A stretch of 64,000 nt of DNA. Origin: Vibrio campbellii CAIM 519 = NBRC 15631 = ATCC 25920. GTDB taxonomy: Bacteria > Pseudomonadota > Gammaproteobacteria > Enterobacterales > Vibrionaceae. The notes beneath the pieces are model-generated. The model was given only the letters and a program-made list of their open reading frames with translations, had not been told where the DNA came from and did no database searches. The stretch is from positions 310,001-374,000 of the forward strand of contig NZ_CP015863.1 of assembly GCF_002163755.1 (NCBI RefSeq). The letters run 5' to 3'. Numbering within the stretch: position 1 is the first letter of the stretch; each line of letters starts with the position of its first letter. A program made the position numbers and the translations under genes. Of this stretch, positions 27,103-35,213 are shown one piece after another.

Positions 27103-27181
27103 CAAACCCAGAAAGTCTAGATGTAAAAATTAGAACAAACCTTGAGGTGGTTTATTTTAGCTACCTCATTTTGAATAAAAA

Positions 27182-27208
27182 ATCTCAGTTTATTAAAGGT
27201 GCTGAGAT
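27182..27208. other. Short inverted repeats upstream of the nonulosonic-acid genes
   Basis: A 7-bp inverted repeat ATCTCAG / CTGAGAT lies 36 bases before the dehydratase start. A weaker stem TGAGGTG / TACCTCA at 27143-27168 with a TTTT tail could be a weak terminator after wzz. Function is unknown. Confidence 0.35.
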
Positions 27209-27243
27209 AACGAAATCAATCAACTTGAAGCTAGGTATCGTAA

Positions 27244-28434
27244 ATGAACCAGATTTTGCCACTGATTGGCCGCACTGACGCCCTATTTACACAAGATATC
27301 GCTCAGCATGAAGCTGAGTTATCTCGTATTGTTTCTGAATCTCGTTTTCTTGTGCTTGGTGGTGCAGGCTCAATTGGTCAAGCTGTGACTAAAGAGATCT
27401 TCAAACGCAATCCTAAGAAATTGCATGTTGTGGATATTAGTGAAAACAATATGGTAGAGCTTGTCCGAGATATCCGTAGCTCATTTGGTTATATTGATGG
27501 TGACTTCCAAACATTTGCATTGGACATTGGTTCTCTAGAGTACGACGCATTCATTAAAGCCGATGGTAAGTTCGATTATGTATTGAACCTATCTGCGCTT
27601 AAGCATGTTAGAAGTGAAAAAGATCCTTACACACTGATGCGCATGATCGATGTGAATGTTTTTAATACTGACAAAACGATCCAGCAGTCTATTGATGCTG
27701 GCGCGAAAAAGTACTTTTGTGTTTCTACAGATAAAGCTGCAAACCCAGTTAATATGATGGGAGCATCCAAACGTATTATGGAAATGTTCCTGATGCGGAA
27801 AAGCGAGCAAATGGCAATCTCAACTGCTCGATTTGCAAATGTGGCATTCTCTGATGGCTCGCTACTTCACGGATTTAACCAACGTATTCAAAAGCGCCAA
27901 CCTATCGTTGCTCCTAATGACATCAAACGTTACTTTGTTACTCCGCAAGAGTCGGGTGAGTTATGTTTGATGTCTTGTATCTTTGGAGCGAATCGTGACA
28001 TTTTCTTCCCGAAATTGAGTGAAGCTCTGCACCTTATCTCGTTTGCAGATATTGCCGTGAAATACCTAGAGCAGCTTGGTTACGAACCTCATTTATGTGA
28101 AACAGAAGAAGAAGCTCGCCAGCTTGCGCATACGCTCCCAGAGCAAGGTAAGTGGCCATGTTTGTTTACTGCAAGTGATACAACGGGTGAAAAAGACTTC
28201 GAAGAGTTTTTTACAGATAAAGAAGAGCTGGATATGTCTCGATTCGAAAATCTGGGCATAATCAAAAATGACCCTCTTTATGAGCAAGATCTGCTTACTT
28301 TGTTTGAAAACAGCATCTCAGAGATGAAAGGTGAGCGAGCTTGGACTAAAGAGCAGATTGTGAAACTGTTCTTTACCATGATCCCTGATTTTGGGCACAA
28401 AGAAACGGGTAAATACCTCGATAGCAAGATGTAA
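27244..28434 (+). CDS. UDP-GlcNAc 4,6-dehydratase (FlaA1/PglF-like, S-M-K triad)
   Basis: The 396-residue SDR should convert UDP-GlcNAc to the 4-keto-6-deoxy sugar, first step of a bacillosamine/legionaminic-type route. The NAD(P) loop GGAGSIG is at residues 39-45. The catalytic segment STDKAANPVNMMGASK spans 161-176, with Met172 where most SDRs have Tyr. The S-M-K triad is known from WbpM/PglF-type enzymes that keep the C5 configuration, whereas PseB-type inverting enzymes have Tyr. No transmembrane domain is present. It is the first gene of the nonulosonic block and ends just before the LegC-type aminotransferase. Confidence 0.85.
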   Translation: MNQILPLIGRTDALFTQDIAQHEAELSRIVSESRFLVLGGAGSIGQAVTKEIFKRNPKKLHVVDISENNMVELVRDIRSSFGYIDGDFQTFALDIGSLEYDAFIKADGKFDYVLNLSALKHVRSEKDPYTLMRMIDVNVFNTDKTIQQSIDAGAKKYFCVSTDKAANPVNMMGASKRIMEMFLMRKSEQMAISTARFANVAFSDGSLLHGFNQRIQKRQPIVAPNDIKRYFVTPQESGELCLMSCIFGANRDIFFPKLSEALHLISFADIAVKYLEQLGYEPHLCETEEEARQLAHTLPEQGKWPCLFTASDTTGEKDFEEFFTDKEELDMSRFENLGIIKNDPLYEQDLLTLFENSISEMKGERAWTKEQIVKLFFTMIPDFGHKETGKYLDSKM

Positions 28435-28446
28435 GTGGAGCATTCA

Positions 28447-29598
28447 ATGAAAGCGACATCTATTGTTGAATTTGTGAGAGATACTTACAAAACAGACGAA
28501 TTTATTCCCTTACATGCACCGACGTTCGATGGCAACGAAAAAGCGTACGTAATGGAAACGATTGAAAGTACATTTGTTTCTAGCGTCGGTAAGTTTGTTG
28601 ATGATTTTGAGAGAAAAATTGAAACTTATACTGGTACGGCTAAAGCTGTAGCGACAGTGAATGGTACAGCAGCATTGCATGCTGCATTGTACATGGCTGA
28701 TGTTCAAAGAGGCGACTTGGTCGTCACGCAAGCTTTGACTTTTGTTGCAACCTGCAATGCTCTTTACCATATGGGGGCTGAGCCTATTTTTCTGGATGTA
28801 TCTCCAGTGAGTTTAGGGTTGTGCCCTAAGGCTGTGGATGCATTTTTAGAGGAGAATGCTGAAGTTACAGACGCGGGGTGTATCCATAAAAAAACAGGTC
28901 GAAGAATCAAAGCCGTTGTACCAATGCACACGTTTGGTCACCCTGTAGAGCTTGATGAGCTGGTTGCCGTTTGCTTGAAATGGAACATTACATTGGTTGA
29001 AGATGCCGCAGAAAGTCTAGGCTCGCTCTATAAGGGTAAACACACCGGTACTATTGGTGATTTTGGTGCTGTCAGCTTCAATGGTAATAAGATCATCACC
29101 ACAGGCGGTGGCGGCATGGTGTTATGTAAGACTCAAGAATTAGGTGTGCGAACTAAGCATGTCACGACGACAGCAAAAGTTCCTCATCCGTATGAGTTCT
29201 TCCATGATGAACCTGGCTTCAACTATCGTATGCCAAACCTGAATGCGGCTCTTGGCTGTGCTCAAATGGAAGTCATTGAGCAATACCTGAAGAAGAAAAG
29301 GTTACTTGCAGAAAACTACAAGGATTTTTTTGACGGAACAGATTTTAAATTTGTTACTGAGCCAGAATATGCGCAGTCAAACTACTGGCTAAATGCAATC
29401 ATTTGTCCGGATAAAGAAAGTCGCGAAGAGGTCTTAGCTTGCACAAATGGTTCAGGTGTGATGACTCGACCAATTTGGCAGCTTATGCATAGGTTACCTA
29501 TGTTTGAGAATGCTATACGCGATAATTTAGGTGTTTCAGAGTTACTAGAACAAAGGTTGGTAAACCTACCTAGTAGCCCGGTAACGCGGAGGTTATGA
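28447..29598 (+). CDS. legC: LegC/PglE-family PLP sugar aminotransferase
   Basis: The 383-residue DegT/DnrJ/EryC1 enzyme should aminate the 4-keto sugar from the upstream dehydratase to a UDP-4-amino-sugar. EDAAESLGSLY near 185-195 and the PLP-lysine motif SFNGNKIITTGGGGM (Lys215, numbered from this start) are family marks. An upstream GTG at 28435 also opens the frame, but the ATG at 28447 has a GGAG site 6 bases before it. The last codons overlap the next gene by ATGA-type coupling. Confidence 0.88.
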   Translation: MKATSIVEFVRDTYKTDEFIPLHAPTFDGNEKAYVMETIESTFVSSVGKFVDDFERKIETYTGTAKAVATVNGTAALHAALYMADVQRGDLVVTQALTFVATCNALYHMGAEPIFLDVSPVSLGLCPKAVDAFLEENAEVTDAGCIHKKTGRRIKAVVPMHTFGHPVELDELVAVCLKWNITLVEDAAESLGSLYKGKHTGTIGDFGAVSFNGNKIITTGGGGMVLCKTQELGVRTKHVTTTAKVPHPYEFFHDEPGFNYRMPNLNAALGCAQMEVIEQYLKKKRLLAENYKDFFDGTDFKFVTEPEYAQSNYWLNAIICPDKESREEVLACTNGSGVMTRPIWQLMHRLPMFENAIRDNLGVSELLEQRLVNLPSSPVTRRL

Positions 29599-31049
29599 TG
29601 ATAAATTTGATTCTCATCGGTGGCGGAGGGCATTGCGCTGCTTGCATCGATGTGATCGAGTCTCAAGGAAAATATCGAATTCAAGGTATCTTAGACAGCA
29701 AAGATAAGATTGGTACAACCTTGTTAGGTTATCCCATACTAGATACAGATGAGGCTATTTCGAAATATATTGCTAAAGGATGCCATTTCTTAATTACCGT
29801 GGGACAGATTCAATCTAGTAGCATTCGTGAACATTTGTACATACAACTCCTGAGTTTAAATGCTCAATTGGCAACAGTCATTTCTTCTCGGGCACATGTT
29901 TCGCGGACTGCTCAGATAGGAAAGGGCGTTATTGTTATGCATGATGCTCTGATCAATGCTGGTGCACAAGTGTCAGATAATTGTATCATTAATACAAAAT
30001 CATTGATTGAGCATGATGCATTAATTGCAACTCACTGTCATATTTCAACAGGAGCCGTAGTTAATGGTGCAGCAGAGGTTGCTACTGGATCATTTATTGG
30101 AAGTAATGCGGTGGTGGTACAAGGGGTTAAAACGGAATCAAAGGCCTTTATCAAAGCTGGCAGTTGTTATGCAAGAACATATCAACCATCAGTGCCGTTT
30201 AAGACCGCAGTTTTGACGACGATATTTCCTATTAATGAAGAATATGTTCACGACTACTTCAAGTCGTTGGAGCGCCAAACAGTACAAAGTTTTGATGTTA
30301 TCCTAGTCAATGACGGTTTCGGTGATTTGAATGTATTTAAGAACTTATATTCAAATTTAAATATTATTGAATTAGAGTCTGCAGGTAATATAGCGAAAAA
30401 CCGAGAGGCAATGTGTCAATTTGCTTTAAAGAATCAATATGAAGCAGCGGTGTTTGCCGATATTGACGACCATTTCTCAGAAAATCGAATAGCCCATTCG
30501 CTCGAGTTGCTCAGAGAGTATGATGTTGTAGTTAATGATTTGACTGCATTTAATGAAAACAAAGAACTTGCTGTACAAATATTATCATCACGCATTACTG
30601 ATGGGGATGAGATATCTCTGGATTTTATTCGTGACAAAAATTTGTTTGGATTATCCAATACTGCGATAAGGTTGGTGGGTTTGGAAGCTGAAACTTTTCG
30701 CTTTCCACGTGCATTAATTGCAGTCGACTGGTTTCTTTTTACCCGACTGTTATACCAATCAAAGCGTGCAGTATTTACTAATCAAGCAATTACATTTTAT
30801 CGTCAACATCAGGAAAATACAGTAGGTATAGGTGATGTGACAAAAGAGAGCTTAAAGCAGTCATTGAAAGTACGCGAAACCCACTATAAACATATGTTGA
30901 CCATTAGTGATGCTTTCCAAGCTGAATTTGACTCAAACCATAAGTTGATGGCTCAACTCAATCAAGTCGATGAGTGTGAGAAAATTTTAAAACTGAATCA
31001 AACGAATAGCAGCTCACCATTGCTCTGGTGGGAAGTTATTAGAAAATAG
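29598..31049 (+). CDS. Fusion: NeuD/PglD-type sugar acetyltransferase plus GT2 glycosyltransferase
   Basis: About 483 residues hold two domains, numbered here from the ATG at 29595. The N-terminal part (1-200) is a PglD/NeuD-type left-handed beta-helix acyltransferase. It has LILIGGGGHCAACIDVIES and a SLIEHDA motif with the likely catalytic His140, then hexapeptide repeats. It should acetylate the 4-amino group made by LegC. From about 204 a GT-A domain begins (AVLTTIFPINEEYV), with VILVNDGFGD and an acidic FADIDDHF near 287-294, and AVDWFLFTRLL later. Tandem ATGs at 29595 and 29598 follow GGAGG; 29598 has the better spacing. Fusion of a sugar-making and a sugar-transferring enzyme is unusual. 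Confidence 0.82.
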   Translation: MINLILIGGGGHCAACIDVIESQGKYRIQGILDSKDKIGTTLLGYPILDTDEAISKYIAKGCHFLITVGQIQSSSIREHLYIQLLSLNAQLATVISSRAHVSRTAQIGKGVIVMHDALINAGAQVSDNCIINTKSLIEHDALIATHCHISTGAVVNGAAEVATGSFIGSNAVVVQGVKTESKAFIKAGSCYARTYQPSVPFKTAVLTTIFPINEEYVHDYFKSLERQTVQSFDVILVNDGFGDLNVFKNLYSNLNIIELESAGNIAKNREAMCQFALKNQYEAAVFADIDDHFSENRIAHSLELLREYDVVVNDLTAFNENKELAVQILSSRITDGDEISLDFIRDKNLFGLSNTAIRLVGLEAETFRFPRALIAVDWFLFTRLLYQSKRAVFTNQAITFYRQHQENTVGIGDVTKESLKQSLKVRETHYKHMLTISDAFQAEFDSNHKLMAQLNQVDECEKILKLNQTNSSSPLLWWEVIRK

Positions 31050-31058
31050 GCGACCAAC

Positions 31059-32117
31059 ATGAAGCTAACAGAAAAGAAAGAACTATTTAACTTTTGCAAA
31101 CCATATATTATTGCTGAACTGGGTTCAAATCATAACGGAGACATGGAACTTGCCAAAAAGCTAATTATTGAAGCGAAGGAAGCAGGAGCGGATTGCGTTA
31201 AATTTCAGAGTTGGTCAAAAGATACAATCTTCGCGAAGAAGAAATATAAAGATAATTACTTTATTGCAGATGATTATCGTGATCGTACCGATTACACTCT
31301 AGAAGAGATTGTAGAGGAATACTCGATTTCAGAGCAGGAACTACTAGATATGAAGGCTTTTGCAGATGAAGTTGGGATTGATTGTTCATCTACACCATTT
31401 AGTAAACATGAAGCTGATTTTTTGGTTGAAAAAATGGAAACGCCTTTTATTAAGGTTGCGTCTATGGACTTGAATAATTATCCATTCCTTGAATACCTAG
31501 CAAAAAAAGGAAAGCCAATGGTTATTTCAACGGGATTGAGTGAGTTATATGAGATCGATAAAGCAATCAAATGTATTGAGTCTGCGGGTAATAATAGAAT
31601 TGTAATTTTGCATTGTGTCTCCACATACCCACCTGTTGATACTGACGTAAATTTAAATAACATCAAGACACTGATGAGCACATATCCTGAATATTGTATT
31701 GGTTTTTCAGATCATACTATTGGCACAGAGATTCCATTAGCATCAGCTGCATTGGGAGTATGTTTGATTGAAAAGCATTTCACTCTCGATAAAGATATGG
31801 AAGGTTGGGATCATAAAGTTTCAGCCAATAAGCAGGAGTTGACTAGTATTGTTAATGGAGTAAAACGAATTAACGATGCGTTAGGCAGCTATCGTATTTC
31901 TGCTCCAGAAAGTGATGAAAAGAAAGCAGAGTTTAGAAGAAGTATTGTGATTACTCGAGCTATGAAAAAAGGCGAAACCTTGAGGTTAGAAGATATCGAT
32001 TATAAGAGACCTGGCACAGGAATCGCTCCTGAGATGACAGAGTTCCTTGTTGGTATGAGTGTCAATAAAGATCTAGAATTAGATCATATTCTCACCAAAG
32101 AGGATTTAGTTGCATGA
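31059..32117 (+). CDS. neuB: NeuB-family nonulosonic acid synthase (LegI/NeuB)
   Basis: The 352-residue enzyme should condense phosphoenolpyruvate with a 6-carbon N-acetylhexosamine to a nine-carbon sialic-acid-like sugar. The TIM barrel begins YIIAELGSNHNGDMELAKKL (about 16-35). It contains VKFQSW, SSTPFSKHEADFL and GFSDHTIGTEIPLASAALG. An antifreeze-like SAF domain takes the last 65 residues (RSIVITRAMKKGETLRLEDI). Neighbouring dehydratase and LegC genes point to legionaminic rather than N-acetylneuraminic acid, but substrate choice is inference. It overlaps neuA by 4 bases. Confidence 0.92.
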   Translation: MKLTEKKELFNFCKPYIIAELGSNHNGDMELAKKLIIEAKEAGADCVKFQSWSKDTIFAKKKYKDNYFIADDYRDRTDYTLEEIVEEYSISEQELLDMKAFADEVGIDCSSTPFSKHEADFLVEKMETPFIKVASMDLNNYPFLEYLAKKGKPMVISTGLSELYEIDKAIKCIESAGNNRIVILHCVSTYPPVDTDVNLNNIKTLMSTYPEYCIGFSDHTIGTEIPLASAALGVCLIEKHFTLDKDMEGWDHKVSANKQELTSIVNGVKRINDALGSYRISAPESDEKKAEFRRSIVITRAMKKGETLRLEDIDYKRPGTGIAPEMTEFLVGMSVNKDLELDHILTKEDLVA

Positions 32118-32812
32118 TTGCAATTATTCCAGCTAGAGGTGGCTCGAAAGGGCTACCTGGAAAAAACATAAAGATTTTAAATGGTAAGCCATTAATTGCT
32201 TATACTATCGAATCTGCTCTAGCATCGAAATTTATATCTGATGTAATTATTTCTACTGATGACCAGTTAATACATGATATCGCAGTAAAATATGGGGCAA
32301 CTAGCACCTTTTTAAGACCGAAAGAGCTGGCAGAAGATGACTCTCAGGCTATTGATAATTATGTCTACACAATAGACAGGCTAAAAAATGAGTATGGATA
32401 TACAATCGAGTCATTTGTAGTTTTACAGCCAACCTCTCCCCTAAGAACTAGTGAAGATATAGATGCTGCAATTGAGCTATTTATGGCAAATGAAGCGGAC
32501 TCGGTAATCACATATTGCGAAGAACACCACCCCGTTAGTTGGCATAAATATATTGATGGAAGTAATAAGATTTCTGACATATTCCCTTGTGATATGTTGG
32601 AAAATCGACAAAAAGTCAAACCTACTTATTATCCAAATGGTGCGATTTACGTTTTTAAAGAAAGCCTGATTAAATCAAGGCGTTATTATTCGGATAAGAC
32701 TTTTGCTTATATAATGCCACGTTCACGATCAATTGACATTGATACAATTGAAGACTTTGAATATGCCAGTTTCTTGTTGAGTAATAAAAATGAATCACAC
32801 AATAGTTTATAA
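32114..32812 (+). CDS. neuA: CMP-nonulosonate cytidylyltransferase (NeuA/LegF family)
   Basis: The 232-residue enzyme activates the nine-carbon sugar with CTP to the CMP form used by transferases. The N-terminal IPARGGSKGLPGKNIKILNG (residues 4-23) is the family signature, followed by DVIISTDD and LQPTSPLRTSEDI. The length fits the single-domain form without an esterase tail. It starts inside the end of neuB and its end overlaps the next gene by 23 bases, so the three are tightly coupled. Confidence 0.92.
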   Translation: MIAIIPARGGSKGLPGKNIKILNGKPLIAYTIESALASKFISDVIISTDDQLIHDIAVKYGATSTFLRPKELAEDDSQAIDNYVYTIDRLKNEYGYTIESFVVLQPTSPLRTSEDIDAAIELFMANEADSVITYCEEHHPVSWHKYIDGSNKISDIFPCDMLENRQKVKPTYYPNGAIYVFKESLIKSRRYYSDKTFAYIMPRSRSIDIDTIEDFEYASFLLSNKNESHNSL

Positions 32813-33821
32813 TAAAAGCTTATCCTTAAAGGAAGTAGTTAAAGTATTAGATGATGGAGGAATTGGCTTAGTTTCCTTTGTTGATAAAGACGGAAAATTG
32901 GTCGGAATTTTAACTGATGGAGATCTTCGTCGGGGTATCCTTAACAGCGTGTCAGATATTGATGAGTTAGTTAACTTTAAGCCTATAAAAATGCACGTAT
33001 CTTCCAGTAAAGGTGATATTTTAGCAAGGTTAAAAAATTTACATAGAAGACACATGCCGCTGGTCGATGAAAATGGTGTGTTAGTTTCTGTTTTTACATT
33101 AGATGATGTTGAGTTTGTATCTCGTCCTAATACTGTTGTTATTATGGCTGGTGGATTAGGTTCAAGACTTGGGGAGTTAACTAAAGATACCCCAAAACCA
33201 ATGTTGCATGTAGGTGATAAGCCAATGCTACAGCATCTGATAGAACAGTTTCGAGAGCAGGGCTTTAGAAAGTTCATCCTCTGTTTAAATTACAAAAAAG
33301 AGAAAATTCAAGACTTTTTCAAAAATGGAGAAGAATTTTCTGTTGATATTGAGTATATCATTGAGTCAAAAAGAATGGGGACAGCAGGAGCGCTAAGCTT
33401 GATAAATAAAGGGCTTAATGAACCTTTTATTGTCGTGAATGCTGATGTTTTGACCAATATGAAATTTGGCGATTTTCTTGACTTTCATCAACAATCTACC
33501 GCACTAGCTTCAATGGTTGTTAGACGTTATGAACAAATAATCCCCTTTGGCGTTGTCAATTCGAGCAAGGGTGGCAATATTCTCAATATAGAAGAAAAGC
33601 CTTCTGTTTCATTTGAAGTAAATGCAGGTATATACGCCCTTGATCCTATCATTCTCAATGAGATCCCGAAAAATGAATTCTTTGATATGCCTAGTCTATT
33701 TAAAAAGCTGATAGAAAATAAATTGACTTGTAGCAGTTATAAAGTTAATGACTATTGGATAGATATTGGCAGAAAAGAAGAACTAGAAAAAGCAAATGAA
33801 GATATAATGTTTAAATTTTAG
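32790..33821 (+). CDS. CBS-domain sugar nucleotidyltransferase (PtmE-like)
   Basis: The 343-residue protein has a CBS pair (about 1-112, with GILTDGDLRRGILN and SVFTLDDVEF) followed by a nucleotidyltransferase domain starting VVIMAGGLGSRLGELTKDTP. PtmE of the Campylobacter legionaminic pathway has the same architecture and makes GDP-glucosamine. Homologues are common in NulO loci. Whether this one makes a GDP- or UDP-sugar is not clear. The upstream dehydratase looks like a UDP-GlcNAc enzyme, so it may instead supply a different donor. The ATG lies within the end of neuA. Confidence 0.82.
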   Translation: MNHTIVYNKSLSLKEVVKVLDDGGIGLVSFVDKDGKLVGILTDGDLRRGILNSVSDIDELVNFKPIKMHVSSSKGDILARLKNLHRRHMPLVDENGVLVSVFTLDDVEFVSRPNTVVIMAGGLGSRLGELTKDTPKPMLHVGDKPMLQHLIEQFREQGFRKFILCLNYKKEKIQDFFKNGEEFSVDIEYIIESKRMGTAGALSLINKGLNEPFIVVNADVLTNMKFGDFLDFHQQSTALASMVVRRYEQIIPFGVVNSSKGGNILNIEEKPSVSFEVNAGIYALDPIILNEIPKNEFFDMPSLFKKLIENKLTCSSYKVNDYWIDIGRKEELEKANEDIMFKF

Positions 33822-33824
33822 CTT

Positions 33825-35213
33825 GTGAAATATATGAATAACTTTTTATTTCCTATTGAAACAATTGCCAGAGAACTAGATCACAAAATCTTGATGGGTA
33901 TATTAATCTCCAATCCCGATAATAAAGTTTATGTAGGTGATCAACAAATTATAAGAACATTGTCATACTTTGTAAAAAAAGGTGTTTTCTACGGAAAGCA
34001 CTTATTTGGCAAACCGATGTTTTCTGACACGGACTATTATAACCGTTTGAAGAAAAATGATATAAATATTGTTCACCTTAACGAGGAAGGAGCAGTTTGG
34101 CCCGGTGGAGAAGATGTTTGGAAGTATCTTCTAGACCAGTCAGAAAGGCCTGCGGTACTGAATGATAAAGATGCGATGCTTACTTGGGGTGAGTGGCAAG
34201 CGAACTATAATAAATCTCGTGAAGATCATTCTGTGAAAATAAAGGCTACAGGTCATCCGAGATTTGATTTATATAATGAAAAATATATTGATTATTTTAA
34301 AGACGATATTGATGATATATTATCATCTTACAGTGATTATATATTGATCAATACTGCTTTCTCATATTCTAATAATGGAGAGGGAGGCGTTGACTTTATA
34401 TTTAAACCGACATTGTCCTACTCACCTAAAAATAATGAACATCGTATTTATCGTTTTAAGCGTTGGAGGCAGCAGATGTTTTCAATCGCTGATGTTGTTG
34501 ATTTGGTAAATAAGCTAAGTCTAGACTTCCCTGATGAGATATTTGTAATTCGTCCCCACCCTAGTGAAGACACTAATTACTATAAGTCTATTTTTAACGG
34601 TATAGACAACGTAAAAGTTGTTTATGACGGTTCGGTAACCCCTTGGGTTTTGGGGTGTAAATGCCTTATTCATAATGGTTGCACGACAGCTATAGAGGCA
34701 ACATTAGCTGGAATCCCTGTGCTCAACTACGCAACTAACCCTAACCCTGATTTTGATACTTATTTAGCCAATATATGTGGTAGAACGGTTGATAACTATA
34801 ATGATGCTAAACAATTTTTGATCAATTTAGATGAAGAAAAAGCATCTTTACCGCAAGCTAGTAAGGCTCAAGACTTGTTTCATAACTTTAAGGGGGGGGA
34901 AGCACAAGAGCAAGTGGTAGATGAACTAAATATTGCAGCTGCTCATTCTCATGGTGCTAAGTCTAAATCTCCAAGTTCGATTAAATTAAAGTATATATCT
35001 TACTTGCATAAAGTTTATTTGCTTACTAAATACACTTATCTTAGTTTTCAAGGTAAGTTTGGTAAGTTTGTGGACTATAGAAAAAGATTCAGTGGATTCG
35101 AAAAAAATGACATTGAAACAAAAGTCGAAAAATTATCTAAAATTGTCGGAAAACAAGTGAAAGTTAAATATATTTCAAAGCATTTGTTCGTAATTGAAGC
35201 AGAAAATGACTAA
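33825..35213 (+). CDS. Surface carbohydrate biosynthesis protein (TIGR04396-like, GT-B type)
   Basis: The 462-residue protein resembles the family annotated as surface carbohydrate biosynthesis protein. The N-terminal half begins FLFPIETIARELDHKILMGI. The C-terminal half has IFVIRPHPSEDTNYY and LIHNGCTTAIEATLAGIPVL, patterns shared with GT-B transferases and capsule proteins. Its position directly after the activated-nonulosonate genes makes it a candidate nonulosonic acid transferase, which is inference. The frame opens at GTG 33825; ATG 33834 is an equal alternative since neither has a clear ribosome binding site. Codon use is AT-rich. Confidence 0.72.
   Translation: MKYMNNFLFPIETIARELDHKILMGILISNPDNKVYVGDQQIIRTLSYFVKKGVFYGKHLFGKPMFSDTDYYNRLKKNDINIVHLNEEGAVWPGGEDVWKYLLDQSERPAVLNDKDAMLTWGEWQANYNKSREDHSVKIKATGHPRFDLYNEKYIDYFKDDIDDILSSYSDYILINTAFSYSNNGEGGVDFIFKPTLSYSPKNNEHRIYRFKRWRQQMFSIADVVDLVNKLSLDFPDEIFVIRPHPSEDTNYYKSIFNGIDNVKVVYDGSVTPWVLGCKCLIHNGCTTAIEATLAGIPVLNYATNPNPDFDTYLANICGRTVDNYNDAKQFLINLDEEKASLPQASKAQDLFHNFKGGEAQEQVVDELNIAAAHSHGAKSKSPSSIKLKYISYLHKVYLLTKYTYLSFQGKFGKFVDYRKRFSGFEKNDIETKVEKLSKIVGKQVKVKYISKHLFVIEAEND

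Noticed and set aside
32807..33277. Minus-strand frame of 156 codons opposite the PtmE-like gene
   Set aside because: The plus strand has CBS and nucleotidyltransferase motifs; the minus frame is Ser/Pro/Thr-rich without homology signs.
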